DNA of 64,000 nt from Paracoccaceae bacterium (GCA_024642725.1 JAHEAO010000005.1:1-64000); one strand, 5' to 3'; counted from the first letter of the stretch, positions 48,056 through 58,152 are shown. Translations and numbers: made by a program. Notes: generated by a model not told the origin, from the letters alone.

Positions 48056-48451
48056 ATGAAGAAATTCGCTTTTATGTTTGGACTCTGCGCCGCGGCGTTC
48101 CCCGCAGTGAGCCATGCCGACCCTTCGCTCGAATGCAGTCTGGATCTTGGCAGCCAGGTAGAGATTGCCGATTGCGTAGCCCAAGCCGAGTCTGCGGTCG
48201 ATCGCACAGTCGATCTGGCGCTTGGTTTTGCCCGGACTGCCGCCAGGGACCTCGATGAAGTCACGGGGCGAAGTGTGGCACTGCCTGCCCTGGAAGAGGC
48301 GCAAAGCGCTTGGGCGACCTACCGCGACACACATTGCGACTTTGTTGGCGCGACCTATGGCGGAGGCTCAGGGACCGGTATCGCAATCCGGTCCTGCCGC
48401 GTGGACCTTGGCCGGGCGCGAGTGACCGAACTCATGAACCACGCCCAGTGA
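48056..48451 (+). CDS. LprI/DUF1311-family secreted protein
   Basis: 131 residues from the ATG at 48056; a GTG at 48044 would add four. Signal peptide about 1-21 (ending SHA). The mature part is alpha-helical with four cysteines (ECSLDLGSQVEIADCVAQAE, DTHCDFVGATYGGGSG, RSCRVDLG) and WATYRDTHCDF, the typical YecT/LprI signature; some relatives inhibit lysozyme. It is divergent from the cyclodeaminase family gene (177 bp gap). Confidence 0.8.
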   Translation: MKKFAFMFGLCAAAFPAVSHADPSLECSLDLGSQVEIADCVAQAESAVDRTVDLALGFARTAARDLDEVTGRSVALPALEEAQSAWATYRDTHCDFVGATYGGGSGTGIAIRSCRVDLGRARVTELMNHAQ

Positions 48452-48492
48452 ACCGACCGAGGTCTTCATTTTTTGTTCGAGGAGCGGCTTCC

Positions 48493-48535
48493 CCTTGGCG
48501 GGCAAGGAGGGAATGGGACACTTGCCCGGCCAAGG
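48493..48535. repeat. long near-perfect inverted repeat between convergent genes
   Basis: CCTTGGCGGGCAAG (48493-48506) and CTTGCCCGGCCAAGG (48521-48535) pair over 14 bases with one bulged base and a 14-base loop. It lies 42 bp after the LprI-like gene and 115 bp after the end of the convergent lipoprotein gene. There is no T-run on either strand, so a classical terminator is not supported; a transcript-stabilising or processing hairpin is possible. Confidence 0.6.
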
Positions 48536-48649
48536 AGAAAACCTGTTCGGAATGAATCTAAATGCATCCGACACATTTCAGGTAGGCCAAATGCCACTGC
48601 GGTCAAGACCGGTAGCAATACGAAACGGAGTGGTGCCACGCTCGGGATG

Positions 48650-49507
48650 TCAAAGCGTGTCGTACCGGTTGAAAATCACGTAGAGCCGACGTGCGATGGG
48701 GCGGCGCATCTTCACGGTGAGCCCTTCGGTGGGAATCCTCGGAAAGACCACCTGACCGTTTACCAATTCAGGGTCGAAGATGATTCCAAGTTCCATCCGA
48801 AACCGCTGCGGGTTCTTGGCAACCCCGGGCTGGCAGTGATTGTCCCGGGTGCAGTCGAGCGCCTGATTGGTCGGGACATTGCTTGCAGCATAGATTGGTC
48901 GACCGGAATAGACCGGGCGGGCGTTGCAGCGAACCTCGATGAAACCGGTGTCGTCATCCGCCCACCGCATGCGCATGTCAAAGCGATGCCATTGGCCAAA
49001 ACCTGACGGTTTGACACAGGCCCGGCCCATAAAGGTAACACCGCGTGTGGTGTCGACCTTGAGATCGAAAAGCTGATTGTCAGGATACTGGTCCCCCTCC
49101 CACCGGGCAATTGACAGGCGGCTCGAGAAGCCATTGGTTCGCGTTGCGCTTGCGCTGCTATATCCCGCATGAGTCAGTTCGGGATCGATCCAGAAGTCAA
49201 AACCGAAAAGATACTGATGGCCGATGCGGAAGGTATCGCCTGCCGTGATCGCTGATCGTGTTGTCTTCGTCGCGCAATCGCTTCGGCCTCGCCGGTCGGC
49301 CTTGGTGGAACACTCCCCGTGATGGACGTTGAACGTGATCTCCGGGTCGGAAAAGATCGGCGCGGTGGCAGATCGGTCGCTGATGAAGTATTTCGTTGGC
49401 AGCCATTCGGGGTTGTCCCGTGTTGCTTCGGGCAAAGTTGGCTGCTGCGGCGTCAGCGGCTGGCAGGCCGCCAGCAACAGCACCAGCAGCAGGCAGCGCC
49501 ACTTCAT
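48650..49507 (-). CDS. lipoprotein with polysaccharide-lyase-like fold
   Basis: 285 residues. Lipobox LLAAC gives lipidated Cys15 (outer-membrane or periplasmic). The body resembles the heparin-lyase-I-like family (jelly-roll): FGFDFWIDPELTHAGYSSA, a GQWHRFDMRMRW strand pair and QRFRMELGIIFD. Candidate disulphide Cys at CSTKADRRGRSDCA and ALDCTRDNHC. A polysaccharide substrate is inferred only. It starts within the desaturase stop codon (4 bp overlap). Confidence 0.55.
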   Translation of the reverse strand: MKWRCLLLVLLLAACQPLTPQQPTLPEATRDNPEWLPTKYFISDRSATAPIFSDPEITFNVHHGECSTKADRRGRSDCATKTTRSAITAGDTFRIGHQYLFGFDFWIDPELTHAGYSSASATRTNGFSSRLSIARWEGDQYPDNQLFDLKVDTTRGVTFMGRACVKPSGFGQWHRFDMRMRWADDDTGFIEVRCNARPVYSGRPIYAASNVPTNQALDCTRDNHCQPGVAKNPQRFRMELGIIFDPELVNGQVVFPRIPTEGLTVKMRRPIARRLYVIFNRYDTL

Positions 49508-50562
49508 GAGGATGTTTGCGCCGGCTTTCTCGTGGATGCGAGAGCCTGCGAGTGGCTGCAGCCCGCTGAACGGGTTGCGGTGTCCGGCGATTTCGGAAAC
49601 GGGATCATCCGCTCACCGTCTTCGTCGTAGAGCTTCCAGCGTAGGCACTTCAGCCCTTCGATGACGCCGATTTTTTCTGACTGTATCAGGCCCCGCGCAT
49701 CAAGATCCTCATAGGCGGCCCTTAGTTTGTAGCCGGGAATTTTGGCGTTCAGGTGGTGCAAGTCGTGAAACCCGATATTCATCATCGCAATGTGAAAGAC
49801 CGGTCCCCAGTCGAGCACAGCGGAGCCTTCGAGCGCGGCGGTCTTGAAATCAAGCTGGGGTTTCACGCCCCAGTGGATATGCTCGAAATTGTGCACGATA
49901 TAAGGGATCAGGGACCCGAAGACGCAGGCGAGATAAACCGACGCCAACCAGACCCAAACCCCGGGCCAGCCTGCGGCATGCCACACCAGCCAGACATAGC
50001 CGGCCAGAAGCGCATTGTGCAGGATCAGGTCGCCGATGCCGGTTTTTAGGCCGTAAAGCGGCATTCGGCGCAGGATACCGTATAGAAGGAAGGGGCCGAT
50101 CAGGATCAGGATGACCGGGCTGCGGTAGATGCGGTACCGAAGCCGTTCCAAGGCCGGTGCCGCCTCCCATTCTTTCAGTGTCATCACGTAGATTTCGAAG
50201 GCGTCACGGTGATCGAGATCGCTGACATAGGTGTGGTGCTGGTTGTGTTTGTAACGTGTCGCCTGATACGGCGTCATCGCGATCGGGGACAGAAGCGTTC
50301 CGACGATGTCGTTGACGCGGCGCGATGTGAAGAAGGATCGGTGCAGACAATCGTGCTGGATCATGTAGATCCTGAGGCCCATGGTCGATGTCAGCATTAT
50401 CGCCGGGACTGTCACCCACCAGTTTCCGATCGAGACGAGCGCCACCGCGATGGCGGTGACATAGAGCCCAAAACTCAGTCCGGCTTCCAGCCATGCCCGA
50501 CGATCATCCGCCCGCGCGTATCGCCGCGCGACGGTGCGAATATCCTTTTCGGCAGCACCCAT
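49504..50562 (-). CDS. membrane fatty acid desaturase
   Basis: 352 residues. Diiron desaturase with His boxes HDCLH (about residue 90), HNQHH (about 125) and HDLHH (about 267), four membrane helices between. The fold matches acyl-lipid desaturases and related hydroxylases. The C-terminal tail (residues ~320-352) is Ser/Thr-rich and unlike the rest. Overlap with a lyase-fold lipoprotein gene suggests co-expression. Confidence 0.88.
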   Translation of the reverse strand: MGAAEKDIRTVARRYARADDRRAWLEAGLSFGLYVTAIAVALVSIGNWWVTVPAIMLTSTMGLRIYMIQHDCLHRSFFTSRRVNDIVGTLLSPIAMTPYQATRYKHNQHHTYVSDLDHRDAFEIYVMTLKEWEAAPALERLRYRIYRSPVILILIGPFLLYGILRRMPLYGLKTGIGDLILHNALLAGYVWLVWHAAGWPGVWVWLASVYLACVFGSLIPYIVHNFEHIHWGVKPQLDFKTAALEGSAVLDWGPVFHIAMMNIGFHDLHHLNAKIPGYKLRAAYEDLDARGLIQSEKIGVIEGLKCLRWKLYDEDGERMIPFPKSPDTATRSAGCSHSQALASTRKPAQTSS

Positions 50563-50696
50563 ATCAGCCTTCTACCCCGGTCACCTCCTTGTGATCCCCG
50601 GTTCAGCTAACAATGGTACGTGTTCAAAATCAACCCGTGCGCCCCTGTACAGGCATCTCGGAAGGGTTCGCCAATCCGTCGGTTGGGGGTGCGGGA

Positions 50697-51662
50697 TCAG
50701 ACAGGTGCGCGGTCGAGCCTCGCCATCCGCGCGGCCCGAAGTCGGGCAAAATCATCTCCGGCGTGGTAGGAGGAGCGGGTCAGCGGCGTGGCCGAAACCA
50801 TCAGGAACCCCTTGCCGTAAGCGGCCTTCTCGTAGTCGGCGAATTCCTCGGGCGTGACGAAGCGGTCAACGCGGTGATGTTTCGGCGTCGGCTGCAGGTA
50901 CTGGCCGATGGTCAGGAAGTCGATGTCTGCGGCGCGCATGTCTTCCATGACCTGCATCACCGCCTGACGGTCCTCGCCGAGGCCCACCATGATCCCGGAT
51001 TTGGTAAACATGGCCGGGTCGAGCTCCTTGACCCGCTGCAACAGGCGAAGACTGTGGAAATAGCGCGCACCGGGCCGGACTTCTGGATAGAGACCGGGAA
51101 CAGTCTCGAGGTTATGGTTGAAGACGTCAGGTTTAGCAGCGACAACGATTTCAAGCACTTCCGGCGCGCAACGAATGAAATCCGGTGTCAAGATCTCGAT
51201 CGTCGTGTCGGGCGACTGCCTGCGGATGGCGCGGATCGTCTGGGCGAAATGTTCCGCCCCGCCGTCTTCAATATCATCGCGGTCCACCGAGGTGACCACG
51301 ACATGGTTCAACCCAAGTTTCTTGACCGCATCTGCGACGCGCCCCGGTTCAAAAACATCAAGAGCCTCCGGCGGCTTGCCGGTGGCGATGTTGCAAAAGG
51401 TGCAGGCACGGGTACAGACCTCTCCCATGATCATCATCGTGGCGTGGCCCTGGCTCCAGCATTCGCCGACATTCGGGCAGCCGGCCTCTTCGCAAACCGT
51501 CACCAGCTTGTGTTCGCGCAATGTGTTCCGGGTCTGTTTGTATCCCTCCGACATCGGCGCCTTGACGCGAATCCATGACGGCTTCTTGGGCTGGGCATTG
51601 TCGGGGCGGTGCGCCTTTTCGGGATGGCGCTGGCCGGGAATTTTAAGATCGCGCGGGCTCAT
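50697..51662 (-). CDS. lipA: lipoyl synthase
   Basis: 321 residues from the ATG at 51662; a longer frame to 51761 is open, but the extra part is not LipA-like. It inserts sulfur into octanoyl-lipoyl domains. Auxiliary cluster [12 protein letters not shown] (N-terminal, CX4CX5C) and radical-SAM CTRACTFC (CX3CX2C) are intact, and the C-terminal RSSYHA Ser ligand is present. No lipB is adjacent. Confidence 0.96.
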   Translation of the reverse strand: MSPRDLKIPGQRHPEKAHRPDNAQPKKPSWIRVKAPMSEGYKQTRNTLREHKLVTVCEEAGCPNVGECWSQGHATMMIMGEVCTRACTFCNIATGKPPEALDVFEPGRVADAVKKLGLNHVVVTSVDRDDIEDGGAEHFAQTIRAIRRQSPDTTIEILTPDFIRCAPEVLEIVVAAKPDVFNHNLETVPGLYPEVRPGARYFHSLRLLQRVKELDPAMFTKSGIMVGLGEDRQAVMQVMEDMRAADIDFLTIGQYLQPTPKHHRVDRFVTPEEFADYEKAAYGKGFLMVSATPLTRSSYHAGDDFARLRAARMARLDRAPV

Positions 51663-51830
51663 GGTCAGGGCTCCGGATTTCGTTTGATCCCGTTTAGCGG
51701 GTTTGACGGCGCATGTCCAAGGCCGCGACGCTGTTGCATGGCGGCGTTTCCGGTGCTGCATGGCCGCTCAGCGGCGGGTTATGCTGCCCGTAGCGGCACA
51801 TAGAAATGACGCTAACGTTCAGACATCTGT

Positions 51831-51863
51831 AACAAAAGTAGGACCGCCCTAAGCAGCGGTCCC
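51831..51863 (-). terminator. terminator after the Hint-domain gene
   Basis: Read on the minus strand, GGACCGC (51862-51856 side) pairs with GCGGTCC (51847-51841) around an 8-base loop, and TACTTTTGTT follows. It lies 29 bp after the Hint gene stop, which separates it from lipA. Confidence 0.6.
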
Positions 51864-51891
51864 ATCTTTGCCTTGGTGCTTCGATTTCCAA

Positions 51892-52491
51892 TCAGGCGGC
51901 GATGCTGATGGCTTCGCGTTCTGCATCGCTGTCGCCGGAGCACCGGATCGCATCCACATCACGAGCACTGGCCACCGGAAAAAACCCCGGCGCACCCATG
52001 GAGGCAGCACAGTGGAAGAGAAGTCCGGAATTCGCCCATAGCACCTCTTCATCATCAAAAACCGGGCGGACGACCTGAATATGCGAGGTCGAGCGGACAC
52101 GATGAATCCCGTCCTGACCAATCAAATCGGCGGCACGAACCAGAGCCGCGACACCACCGAGGGCTGCGGTTTCAATCAGCAATTTCTGTTCGGGCAGCAC
52201 CAACAGGTCGTCCGAGTTCGACAGCACGCCGCCTGGGATCAGGACAAGTCCTTCCGGGGCTACCTCGGCCGCGTCGACGAAGCTGCGGTCAAGCCGGTTA
52301 ATGGCGCGAAGGCCACCGTCATAGGTGTACACCTTGTCGCCGCGCATCAGCTTTTCGACAGGGCGCCATCCGGCTGCGGTCTCAAGCTGCGTTCCCGCAA
52401 TCAGTCCGACTGGGACGTTTTTCGCGGCAGGGGCAGCCCCCAGGATGATTTTTTCGGCTTCGGTGAAGGTCGTCTGGCTGGCGATAAACAT
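51892..52491 (-). CDS. Hint-domain protein (Hint_2), catalytic Cys replaced
   Basis: 199 residues from the ATG at 52491. The domain begins at about residue 27 (VGLIAGTQLETAAGWRPVE, KLMRGDKVYTYDGG, LVLPEQKLLI, SNSDDLLV). Hint domains normally start with a Cys (C-F-x-x-G-T) for self-splicing; the aligned residue here is Gly29, so autoprocessing is not expected. Such orphan Hint proteins are common in roseobacters, their role unknown. It is monocistronic with its own terminator. Confidence 0.75.
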   Translation of the reverse strand: MFIASQTTFTEAEKIILGAAPAAKNVPVGLIAGTQLETAAGWRPVEKLMRGDKVYTYDGGLRAINRLDRSFVDAAEVAPEGLVLIPGGVLSNSDDLLVLPEQKLLIETAALGGVAALVRAADLIGQDGIHRVRSTSHIQVVRPVFDDEEVLWANSGLLFHCAASMGAPGFFPVASARDVDAIRCSGDSDAEREAISIAA

Positions 52492-52783
52492 GGCGGGTCT
52501 CCTTGGGTTCGATGTTGCTTTGCCGTTCGGCGATGCATCAAAGTGTGACCCATAATTTGCCGTATTTTTGTCATAGTCGGGGCGCAGCAGAGGCACCATT
52601 TCGCCACAGGCGTCAATGTTCACCCGAAGCATGACTTTGGTTCAATATCGGCATCCAAGTTATGATTTTATTAACTATAACAGTTATTTGCGTGCCTTAA
52701 TTGATGATTTTCGCGAATCGCAGGAGCGGCGCGCCAAGCCACTTCCGCGCGCCGCTTGCAGGCAGACTCTGGTAACTGCTGGA

Positions 52784-53917
52784 TCAACCGATCAGGTTGC
52801 CGGTGCCCAATTCCTCGTAATGACGTTTCAGCCGCTGCAGCGCGATCCGCAGAACGACCTTGCCGGAGCGCGCCGACCAGCCCATGCGCCTTTCGGCTGT
52901 TTCGAGGCCTTCCAGAAAGCAGCAGACTCGCAGTGCAACATCGCCAAGACCGGGACCAAGGTCCCGCAGCACGGCGCTGACACGGTCGCGCGCGCCCGAA
53001 GCGCCGCTGCCGGTTCCAGAATCGTCACCAAGGGACCCTCGGTCGCCGCCGGTCAGGAACCGTTCCCAGTTCTGAGTGACACGCGGGCCCATTTGCGCCA
53101 GTTCGAAATCCTCTCGCAAACGCTCTGCCGCGGCGACCAGATCGGGCGTCAGGAACGGGTTGCCGTCCTTGTCCTTGCGCCGGGACATTGCGAGGATCGG
53201 CGATTCAGAGAGATTGTAGCGGACTCTACGCGACCGTGTACTGTCGGGGATCGCGCAGTCCTTTTCCCCCCATTCGCGATGCTGGTCGGCAAAGGGCGCT
53301 GCGGCCTCGGAGAAGCCGCGTCGCTCTGCGTTGTCTTCGGCCAGAAGTCGTTTCAGCGCCGCGCGCCCGATATTGGTGATCATGTATCGCGAGATGCGAC
53401 CCGGTTCCGCGCAGGAAATCCATTCCTTCAGCGCCATCGCTTGCGCAACGGGGCGATCGACGACGGCGGTCCGCGTAGTGCCTCCTGAATCCGTCTCGCG
53501 CACGACCACCGCCTTTTCCATGTCCTGAGCGATAGCGAGGCAAGCACCCGGCTCACAAAGCCGCCGCAAGATCCTTCGTGCCTCCCGCTCGACCGTGTGC
53601 TGGTCCGGAGTCGTGGCAGGCTGACGGGGCATTGCATTCATGGATGAGTTGTCCTTCACAGTGGAGATCTTTTCTTTTCCGGTGGAACGATGAAAGACGC
53701 CGAGATCATTGAGTGCTTCATCGATCAGCGGATCGTCACGTCTGGCTTCAGTCCTTCGCACCTGGCGCAGCACGGTCGAAGCGTGGCAACCCGCCGCCCG
53801 GGCGAGATCTCGGATAGATCGACCCTCTTGAGTGTGGACGATGTAATTGCGTGCCGAATCCGGCACCCAGTTCGGCAGTCTTGTCCCGTCGAAAGACAGG
53901 GCATCGGTTTCCCGCAT
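52784..53917 (-). CDS. DUF6456 protein with N-terminal HTH
   Basis: 377 residues. An N-terminal homeodomain-like HTH (about 20-55: EGRSIRDLARAAGCHASTVLRQVRR) is followed by a central region and the C-terminal DUF6456 domain (about 210-377), where YNLSESPILAMSRRKDKDGNPFLT and FLEGLETAERRMGWSARSGKVVLRIAL are typical. Family proteins are widespread in Alphaproteobacteria and probably regulatory, the target unknown. Divergent from the DUF6477 gene; the AT-rich 285 bp between them likely holds both promoters. Confidence 0.85.
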   Translation of the reverse strand: MRETDALSFDGTRLPNWVPDSARNYIVHTQEGRSIRDLARAAGCHASTVLRQVRRTEARRDDPLIDEALNDLGVFHRSTGKEKISTVKDNSSMNAMPRQPATTPDQHTVEREARRILRRLCEPGACLAIAQDMEKAVVVRETDSGGTTRTAVVDRPVAQAMALKEWISCAEPGRISRYMITNIGRAALKRLLAEDNAERRGFSEAAAPFADQHREWGEKDCAIPDSTRSRRVRYNLSESPILAMSRRKDKDGNPFLTPDLVAAAERLREDFELAQMGPRVTQNWERFLTGGDRGSLGDDSGTGSGASGARDRVSAVLRDLGPGLGDVALRVCCFLEGLETAERRMGWSARSGKVVLRIALQRLKRHYEELGTGNLIG

Positions 53918-54202
53918 GTCTTAACCCCCAAATTCACAATCAGAGCGGCGCAGGGTGCGCCGGGTACAAATGCTCCGGAGACATGCAGGTCAGCCTATGA
54001 CTGCAGGATTGTTTTGCCCCCAAAACACAAAAACAACCTAAAGTTGTATTTATTACCAGTTTGTTAAAAAGCCGCATACCGACAAACATTGTTCTCAAAA
54101 CCTAAACAACATTAGAAGCCTACGGACGCTGCAGGTGCTGATGAAGCAACACTACCCTAGGTTGAGTCATGTTCAGGTGACCGACCAACTAGGGGAACAA
54201 CC
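53918..54202. other. divergent promoter region of DUF6456/DUF6477
   Basis: 285 bp without a gene. The part from about 54000 to 54110 is notably AT-rich for this genome. A GAGTC (GANTC, the CcrM methylation site) lies at about 54165, 35 bp before the DUF6477 start. I could not fix -35/-10 elements, nor a CtrA box. Confidence 0.4.
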
Positions 54203-54496
54203 ATGACCGACCTGATCCAGCTCTTGTCTTCACTGCGCCGTCCACGTCTTCTGATCCGCGCCGCCCGTTTTGGGATGGCCGATTACAATCGCGAACGTGA
54301 CCTCAAGCGGCTCATTCGCGAGCCGTCAGCGCCGTCGCCAGCAAAAGCCGTGACTCGCCTGATATCTGAAGAAGCGATCTTGGAAGATAATCGGACGTCG
54401 GGCGACGCTACCTACAGCGTCGCCCGGCATGTCGAAATCCTGATTGCGCTGATGGCCGAGGCAAAACTCCTGCCGACGGGTCCGCGCGCGATCTGA
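54203..54496 (+). CDS. DUF6477 family protein
   Basis: 97 residues. Matches the short DUF6477 family of Rhodobacterales: DLIQLLSSLRRPRLLIRAAR at the N-terminus, FGMADYNRERDLKRLI, then a variable middle and a C-terminal helix YSVARHVEILIALMAEA. Predicted fully helical and cytoplasmic; function unknown. Its stop directly abuts the stop of the convergent mttB homologue. Confidence 0.8.
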   Translation: MTDLIQLLSSLRRPRLLIRAARFGMADYNRERDLKRLIREPSAPSPAKAVTRLISEEAILEDNRTSGDATYSVARHVEILIALMAEAKLLPTGPRAI

Positions 54497-56038
54497 TCAC
54501 ATGAAAGCGTCGGGCTCACTTGCCTTGCGCTTGGCAACAAATTCTTTCAGAGCCTCGGTGATGGCAATATCCTGCGCCGGGGCCTGATAGTCGCCCAGTA
54601 GCTTGTTGACGCGGTTGGTCGCCAACTGGACGCTGTCGCGACCGCCCTCCTGGTCCCATTGCTCGAACGGTTTGTAGTCGAGCACTTCCGAGCGCCAGAA
54701 GGCCTGCTTGAAGTTGGCCTGGGTATGATCACAGCCAAGGTAGTGACCGCCCGGCCCAACCTGACGGATCGCATCCATCGCCTGACCGTTTTCGGACATG
54801 TCGACGCCCTTGGCCAGATGATGCAACACACCAAGCTGATCCGCGTCCATCACGAATTTTTCGAGCGAACTGACCAGACCACCTTCCAGCCAGCCGCAGG
54901 CATGGAGCATGAAATTGACTCCGGACAGAAGCGCGATGTTCAGCGTGTTGGCGGTTTCATAGGCGGCCTGCGCATCGGGCAGTTTCGAGCCGCAGAACGA
55001 CCCGCCGGACCGGTACGGCAAATTCATACGCCGCGCCAGCTGCCCCGCGCCAAGCGTGATTTGGGCCGCTTCCGGCGTTCCGAAAGTCGGCGCGCCCGAG
55101 TTCATGTCGATCGAGGTCACGAAGGCCCCGAAGACGACCGGTGCACCCTTGCGGATCAGTTGGCTATAGGCGACGCCAGCCAGAACTTCGGCCAGAACCT
55201 GCGTCAGTGTGCCGGCGACCGTTACGGGCGCCATCGCCCCGCCGACGATAAAGGGGCTGATGATGCAGGCCTGATTTGCCTTCGCGTAGACTTCGAGCGC
55301 GCCCATCATGATGCTGTCGAAAGTCAGCGGCGAGTTGATGTTGATGAGCGAAGTCATCACCGTATTCTGATCGACGAAATCGTCACCGAAGAGAATCTTT
55401 GACATCGCGACGCTGTCGGCGGCGCGCGACGGTTCGGTGACCGATCCCATGTACGGCTTGTCGGACAACGTCATATGCGCAAGCAGCATGTCCAGATGGC
55501 GTTTGTTGACGGGCACGTCAGTCGGTTCACAAACCGTGCCACCAGAATGGTGCACCCATTTCGACATATAACCGAGCTTCACCAGCTTCTGGAAATCGGC
55601 GATCGTCGCGTAGCGCCGCCCGATCTCATCACGGATGAACGGGGGCCCGTAGACCGGCGCAAGCACGAGGTTCCTGCCCCCGATTTCCACGTTCCGCTCA
55701 GGATTGCGGGCGTGTTGAGTGATGGTCGAGGGCGCCGTTTTGCACAATTCGCGCGCCAGCCCGCGCGGAATACGTACCCGGTCATCCTTTACGTCGGCGC
55801 CAGCCTGGCGCCAGAGTTCAAGTGCGCCGGGGTTTTCCGGGAAATTGACACCAATTTCCTCCAAAATGGTTTCGGCGTTATGCTCGATGATATCGAGCGC
55901 CTCCGCATCGAGAATCTCGAGGTTGGGGATTTTGCGCTCGATGAACTTCGCCGCTTCGATCCGGACAGCCGTCCGTTCAGCCCGGCGCGCTGCACCGCCA
56001 CCGCCGCGCGCACGCCGCGCCGATTCCACATCCGCCAT
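54497..56038 (-). CDS. mttB: trimethylamine methyltransferase (MttB) superfamily, non-pyrrolysine
   Basis: 513 residues from the ATG at 56038; the frame is open to 56206 but the extra part is not MttB-like. TIM-barrel of the MttB superfamily ([60 protein letters not shown]). No in-frame TAG is present, so it lacks pyrrolysine; such members demethylate quaternary amines (glycine betaine, carnitine, proline betaine) with a corrinoid protein. None is adjacent. Substrate unknown. Confidence 0.9.
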   Translation of the reverse strand: MADVESARRARGGGGAARRAERTAVRIEAAKFIERKIPNLEILDAEALDIIEHNAETILEEIGVNFPENPGALELWRQAGADVKDDRVRIPRGLARELCKTAPSTITQHARNPERNVEIGGRNLVLAPVYGPPFIRDEIGRRYATIADFQKLVKLGYMSKWVHHSGGTVCEPTDVPVNKRHLDMLLAHMTLSDKPYMGSVTEPSRAADSVAMSKILFGDDFVDQNTVMTSLININSPLTFDSIMMGALEVYAKANQACIISPFIVGGAMAPVTVAGTLTQVLAEVLAGVAYSQLIRKGAPVVFGAFVTSIDMNSGAPTFGTPEAAQITLGAGQLARRMNLPYRSGGSFCGSKLPDAQAAYETANTLNIALLSGVNFMLHACGWLEGGLVSSLEKFVMDADQLGVLHHLAKGVDMSENGQAMDAIRQVGPGGHYLGCDHTQANFKQAFWRSEVLDYKPFEQWDQEGGRDSVQLATNRVNKLLGDYQAPAQDIAITEALKEFVAKRKASEPDAFM

Positions 56039-56306
56039 AGCCAAACCTCCGGTAGAGCTTCCAAGATGCACAGGATTTAACGGCAATCGCTGCCCGGCAA
56101 TGACCGGATTCCGCCCTTTGCGGGGGGAAAGCGACATAAAGTCGGCGCGCCGGGTTCTTGCGATCACTTTCCCGCTTGCTCCTCGGGCGCGACACGGTAC
56201 CGACAAGAGGCTTCTCGCCGCGCCCGCACGAACGAAACTGCGAAGATGCCGGCCGGGGACCTTACCCCCTCTTGCACGAACTCGGGCTTGCCCCTATTCC
56301 GCTGGT

Positions 56307-57863
56307 ATGAGCACACATGACCGCCTCCTGATCATCGATTTCGGCAGCCAGGTAACCCAACTGATCGCCCGGCGCCTGCGCGAGCTGAATGTCTACTGCG
56401 AAATCCATCCGTTCCAGAAGGTGACAGACGCCTTCCTCAGGAGTTTTGCCCCGAAAGCGGTGATCCTGTCGGGTGGACCTGCGTCGGTGATCGACGAAGG
56501 ATCACCGCGACCACCCGTGGAGGTATTCCAACTCGGCGTGCCGGTTCTCGGTATCTGTTACGGCCAGCAGGTCATGATGCAGATGTTGGGGGGCAAAGTC
56601 GAACGCGGCCACGGCACGGCTGAATTCGGTCGCGCCTATGTAACCCCGACGGCAGAGCGGATCGACTTGCTGACGGGCTGGTTTCTTGAGACGCGCGAAC
56701 AGGTCTGGATGAGCCACGGCGACCACGTTTCGGCAATAGCACCGGGGTTCAAGGTCTATGGCACCTCGCCTAATGCGCCCTTCGCGATAACGGCAGACCT
56801 CGACCGCCGTTTTTTCGCTGTGCAATTTCACCCGGAGGTGCACCACACACCGAACGGCAAGACGCTGTACGAGAATTTTGTCCACATGGCGGGGTTCACC
56901 GGCGACTGGACCATGAACGCCTATCGCGACGAAGCGATTCGCAAGATTCGCCAGCAGGTCGGCGACGCCAAGGTTATTTGCGGTCTGTCCGGCGGCGTGG
57001 ATTCGTCCGTTGCGGCGGTGCTAATCCACGAAGCAATCGGCGACCAATTGACCTGCGTTTTCGTCGATCATGGGCTGCTGCGCCAGAACGAGGCACAGGA
57101 AGTCGTGACGATGTTCCGCGACCACTACAATATGCCCCTGATCCACGCCGACGAGAGCGAATTGTTTCTTGGAGAGCTGGAAGGTGTTTCCGATCCAGAA
57201 ACAAAACGGAAGATCATCGGACGGCTTTTCATCGACGTTTTCCAGAAACACGCAACCGAAGTGGGCGGCGCGAAATTCCTGGCGCAGGGAACGCTATACC
57301 CCGATGTGATCGAAAGCGTCAGCTTTTCCGGCGGCCCGTCGGTGACGATCAAGTCGCACCACAATGTTGGCGGCCTTCCTGAAAAGATGGGGCTGGAGCT
57401 GGTCGAGCCCTTACGTGAACTGTTCAAGGACGAGGTCCGCGCCCTGGGCCATGAACTTGGACTGCCGGCCTCGTTCATCGGCCGTCATCCCTTCCCCGGT
57501 CCGGGCCTTGCTATTCGCTGCCCTGGTGAGATCACCCGTGAAAAGCTGGATATCCTGCGCCAGGCCGACGCTGTCTATATCGACCAGATCCGCCGCCACG
57601 GGCTTTACGACGACATTTGGCAGGCTTTCGTCGCCATCCTGCCCGTGCGCACAGTCGGCGTGATGGGCGACGGACGCACCTACGATTTCGCCTGCGCTCT
57701 GCGCGCGGTGACCTCGGTCGACGGGATGACTGCGGATTACTATCCGTTCAGCCACGAATTCCTGGGAGAAACCGCGACACGGATCATCAACGAGGTCAAG
57801 GGGATCAACCGGGTCACTTATGACGTGACCTCGAAGCCGCCAGGGACAATCGAATGGGAATAG
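56307..57863 (+). CDS. guaA: GMP synthase (glutamine-hydrolysing)
   Basis: 518 residues from the ATG at 56307; the frame is open to 55719, but that part is antisense to the mttB gene. Class I amidotransferase domain with GICYGQQ (catalytic Cys about 82) and HPEVHHT, ATP-pyrophosphatase P-loop [10 protein letters not shown] (about 224) and the dimerisation ending [19 protein letters not shown]-like. Converts XMP to GMP. The 268 bp divergent gap to mttB holds its promoter (not resolved). Confidence 0.96.
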   Translation: MSTHDRLLIIDFGSQVTQLIARRLRELNVYCEIHPFQKVTDAFLRSFAPKAVILSGGPASVIDEGSPRPPVEVFQLGVPVLGICYGQQVMMQMLGGKVERGHGTAEFGRAYVTPTAERIDLLTGWFLETREQVWMSHGDHVSAIAPGFKVYGTSPNAPFAITADLDRRFFAVQFHPEVHHTPNGKTLYENFVHMAGFTGDWTMNAYRDEAIRKIRQQVGDAKVICGLSGGVDSSVAAVLIHEAIGDQLTCVFVDHGLLRQNEAQEVVTMFRDHYNMPLIHADESELFLGELEGVSDPETKRKIIGRLFIDVFQKHATEVGGAKFLAQGTLYPDVIESVSFSGGPSVTIKSHHNVGGLPEKMGLELVEPLRELFKDEVRALGHELGLPASFIGRHPFPGPGLAIRCPGEITREKLDILRQADAVYIDQIRRHGLYDDIWQAFVAILPVRTVGVMGDGRTYDFACALRAVTSVDGMTADYYPFSHEFLGETATRIINEVKGINRVTYDVTSKPPGTIEWE

Positions 57864-57867
57864 AGCA

Positions 57868-58152
57868 ATGCCAAAAGTCCATGTGACGGGCTTCCTGCTT
57901 TGCCGCAGCCTGGAGGAGTCGGATCGTGCGGCGGCGGCCCTGCCCGAGCATATCCGCCTGTCCCGTGCCGAACCTGGATGTGAGTTGTTCGAGGTTCTGC
58001 GCTCTGCCGCCGATCCTTGCCGTTTTGCACTGCGCGAAACCTTCCGCACACCTGAAGACTTCGATGCGCATCAGGCCCGGACCCGCGCCAGCGACTGGTG
58101 GAAACAGACGCAACACATTCCGCGCGATTTCAAGATCACCGAGATCGGCTGA
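57868..58152 (+). CDS. antibiotic-biosynthesis-monooxygenase (YgiN-like) domain protein
   Basis: 94 residues, a ferredoxin-like dimeric barrel: VHVTGFLLCRSLEE, HIRLSRAEPGCELFEVLRSA, RFALRETFRTPEDFDAHQ and ASDWWKQTQHI. Relatives are quinol monooxygenases or stress proteins. It starts 4 bp after guaA, so it is probably in that transcript. The next 150 bp hold an imperfect inverted repeat (58195-58219). Confidence 0.82.
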   Translation: MPKVHVTGFLLCRSLEESDRAAAALPEHIRLSRAEPGCELFEVLRSAADPCRFALRETFRTPEDFDAHQARTRASDWWKQTQHIPRDFKITEIG

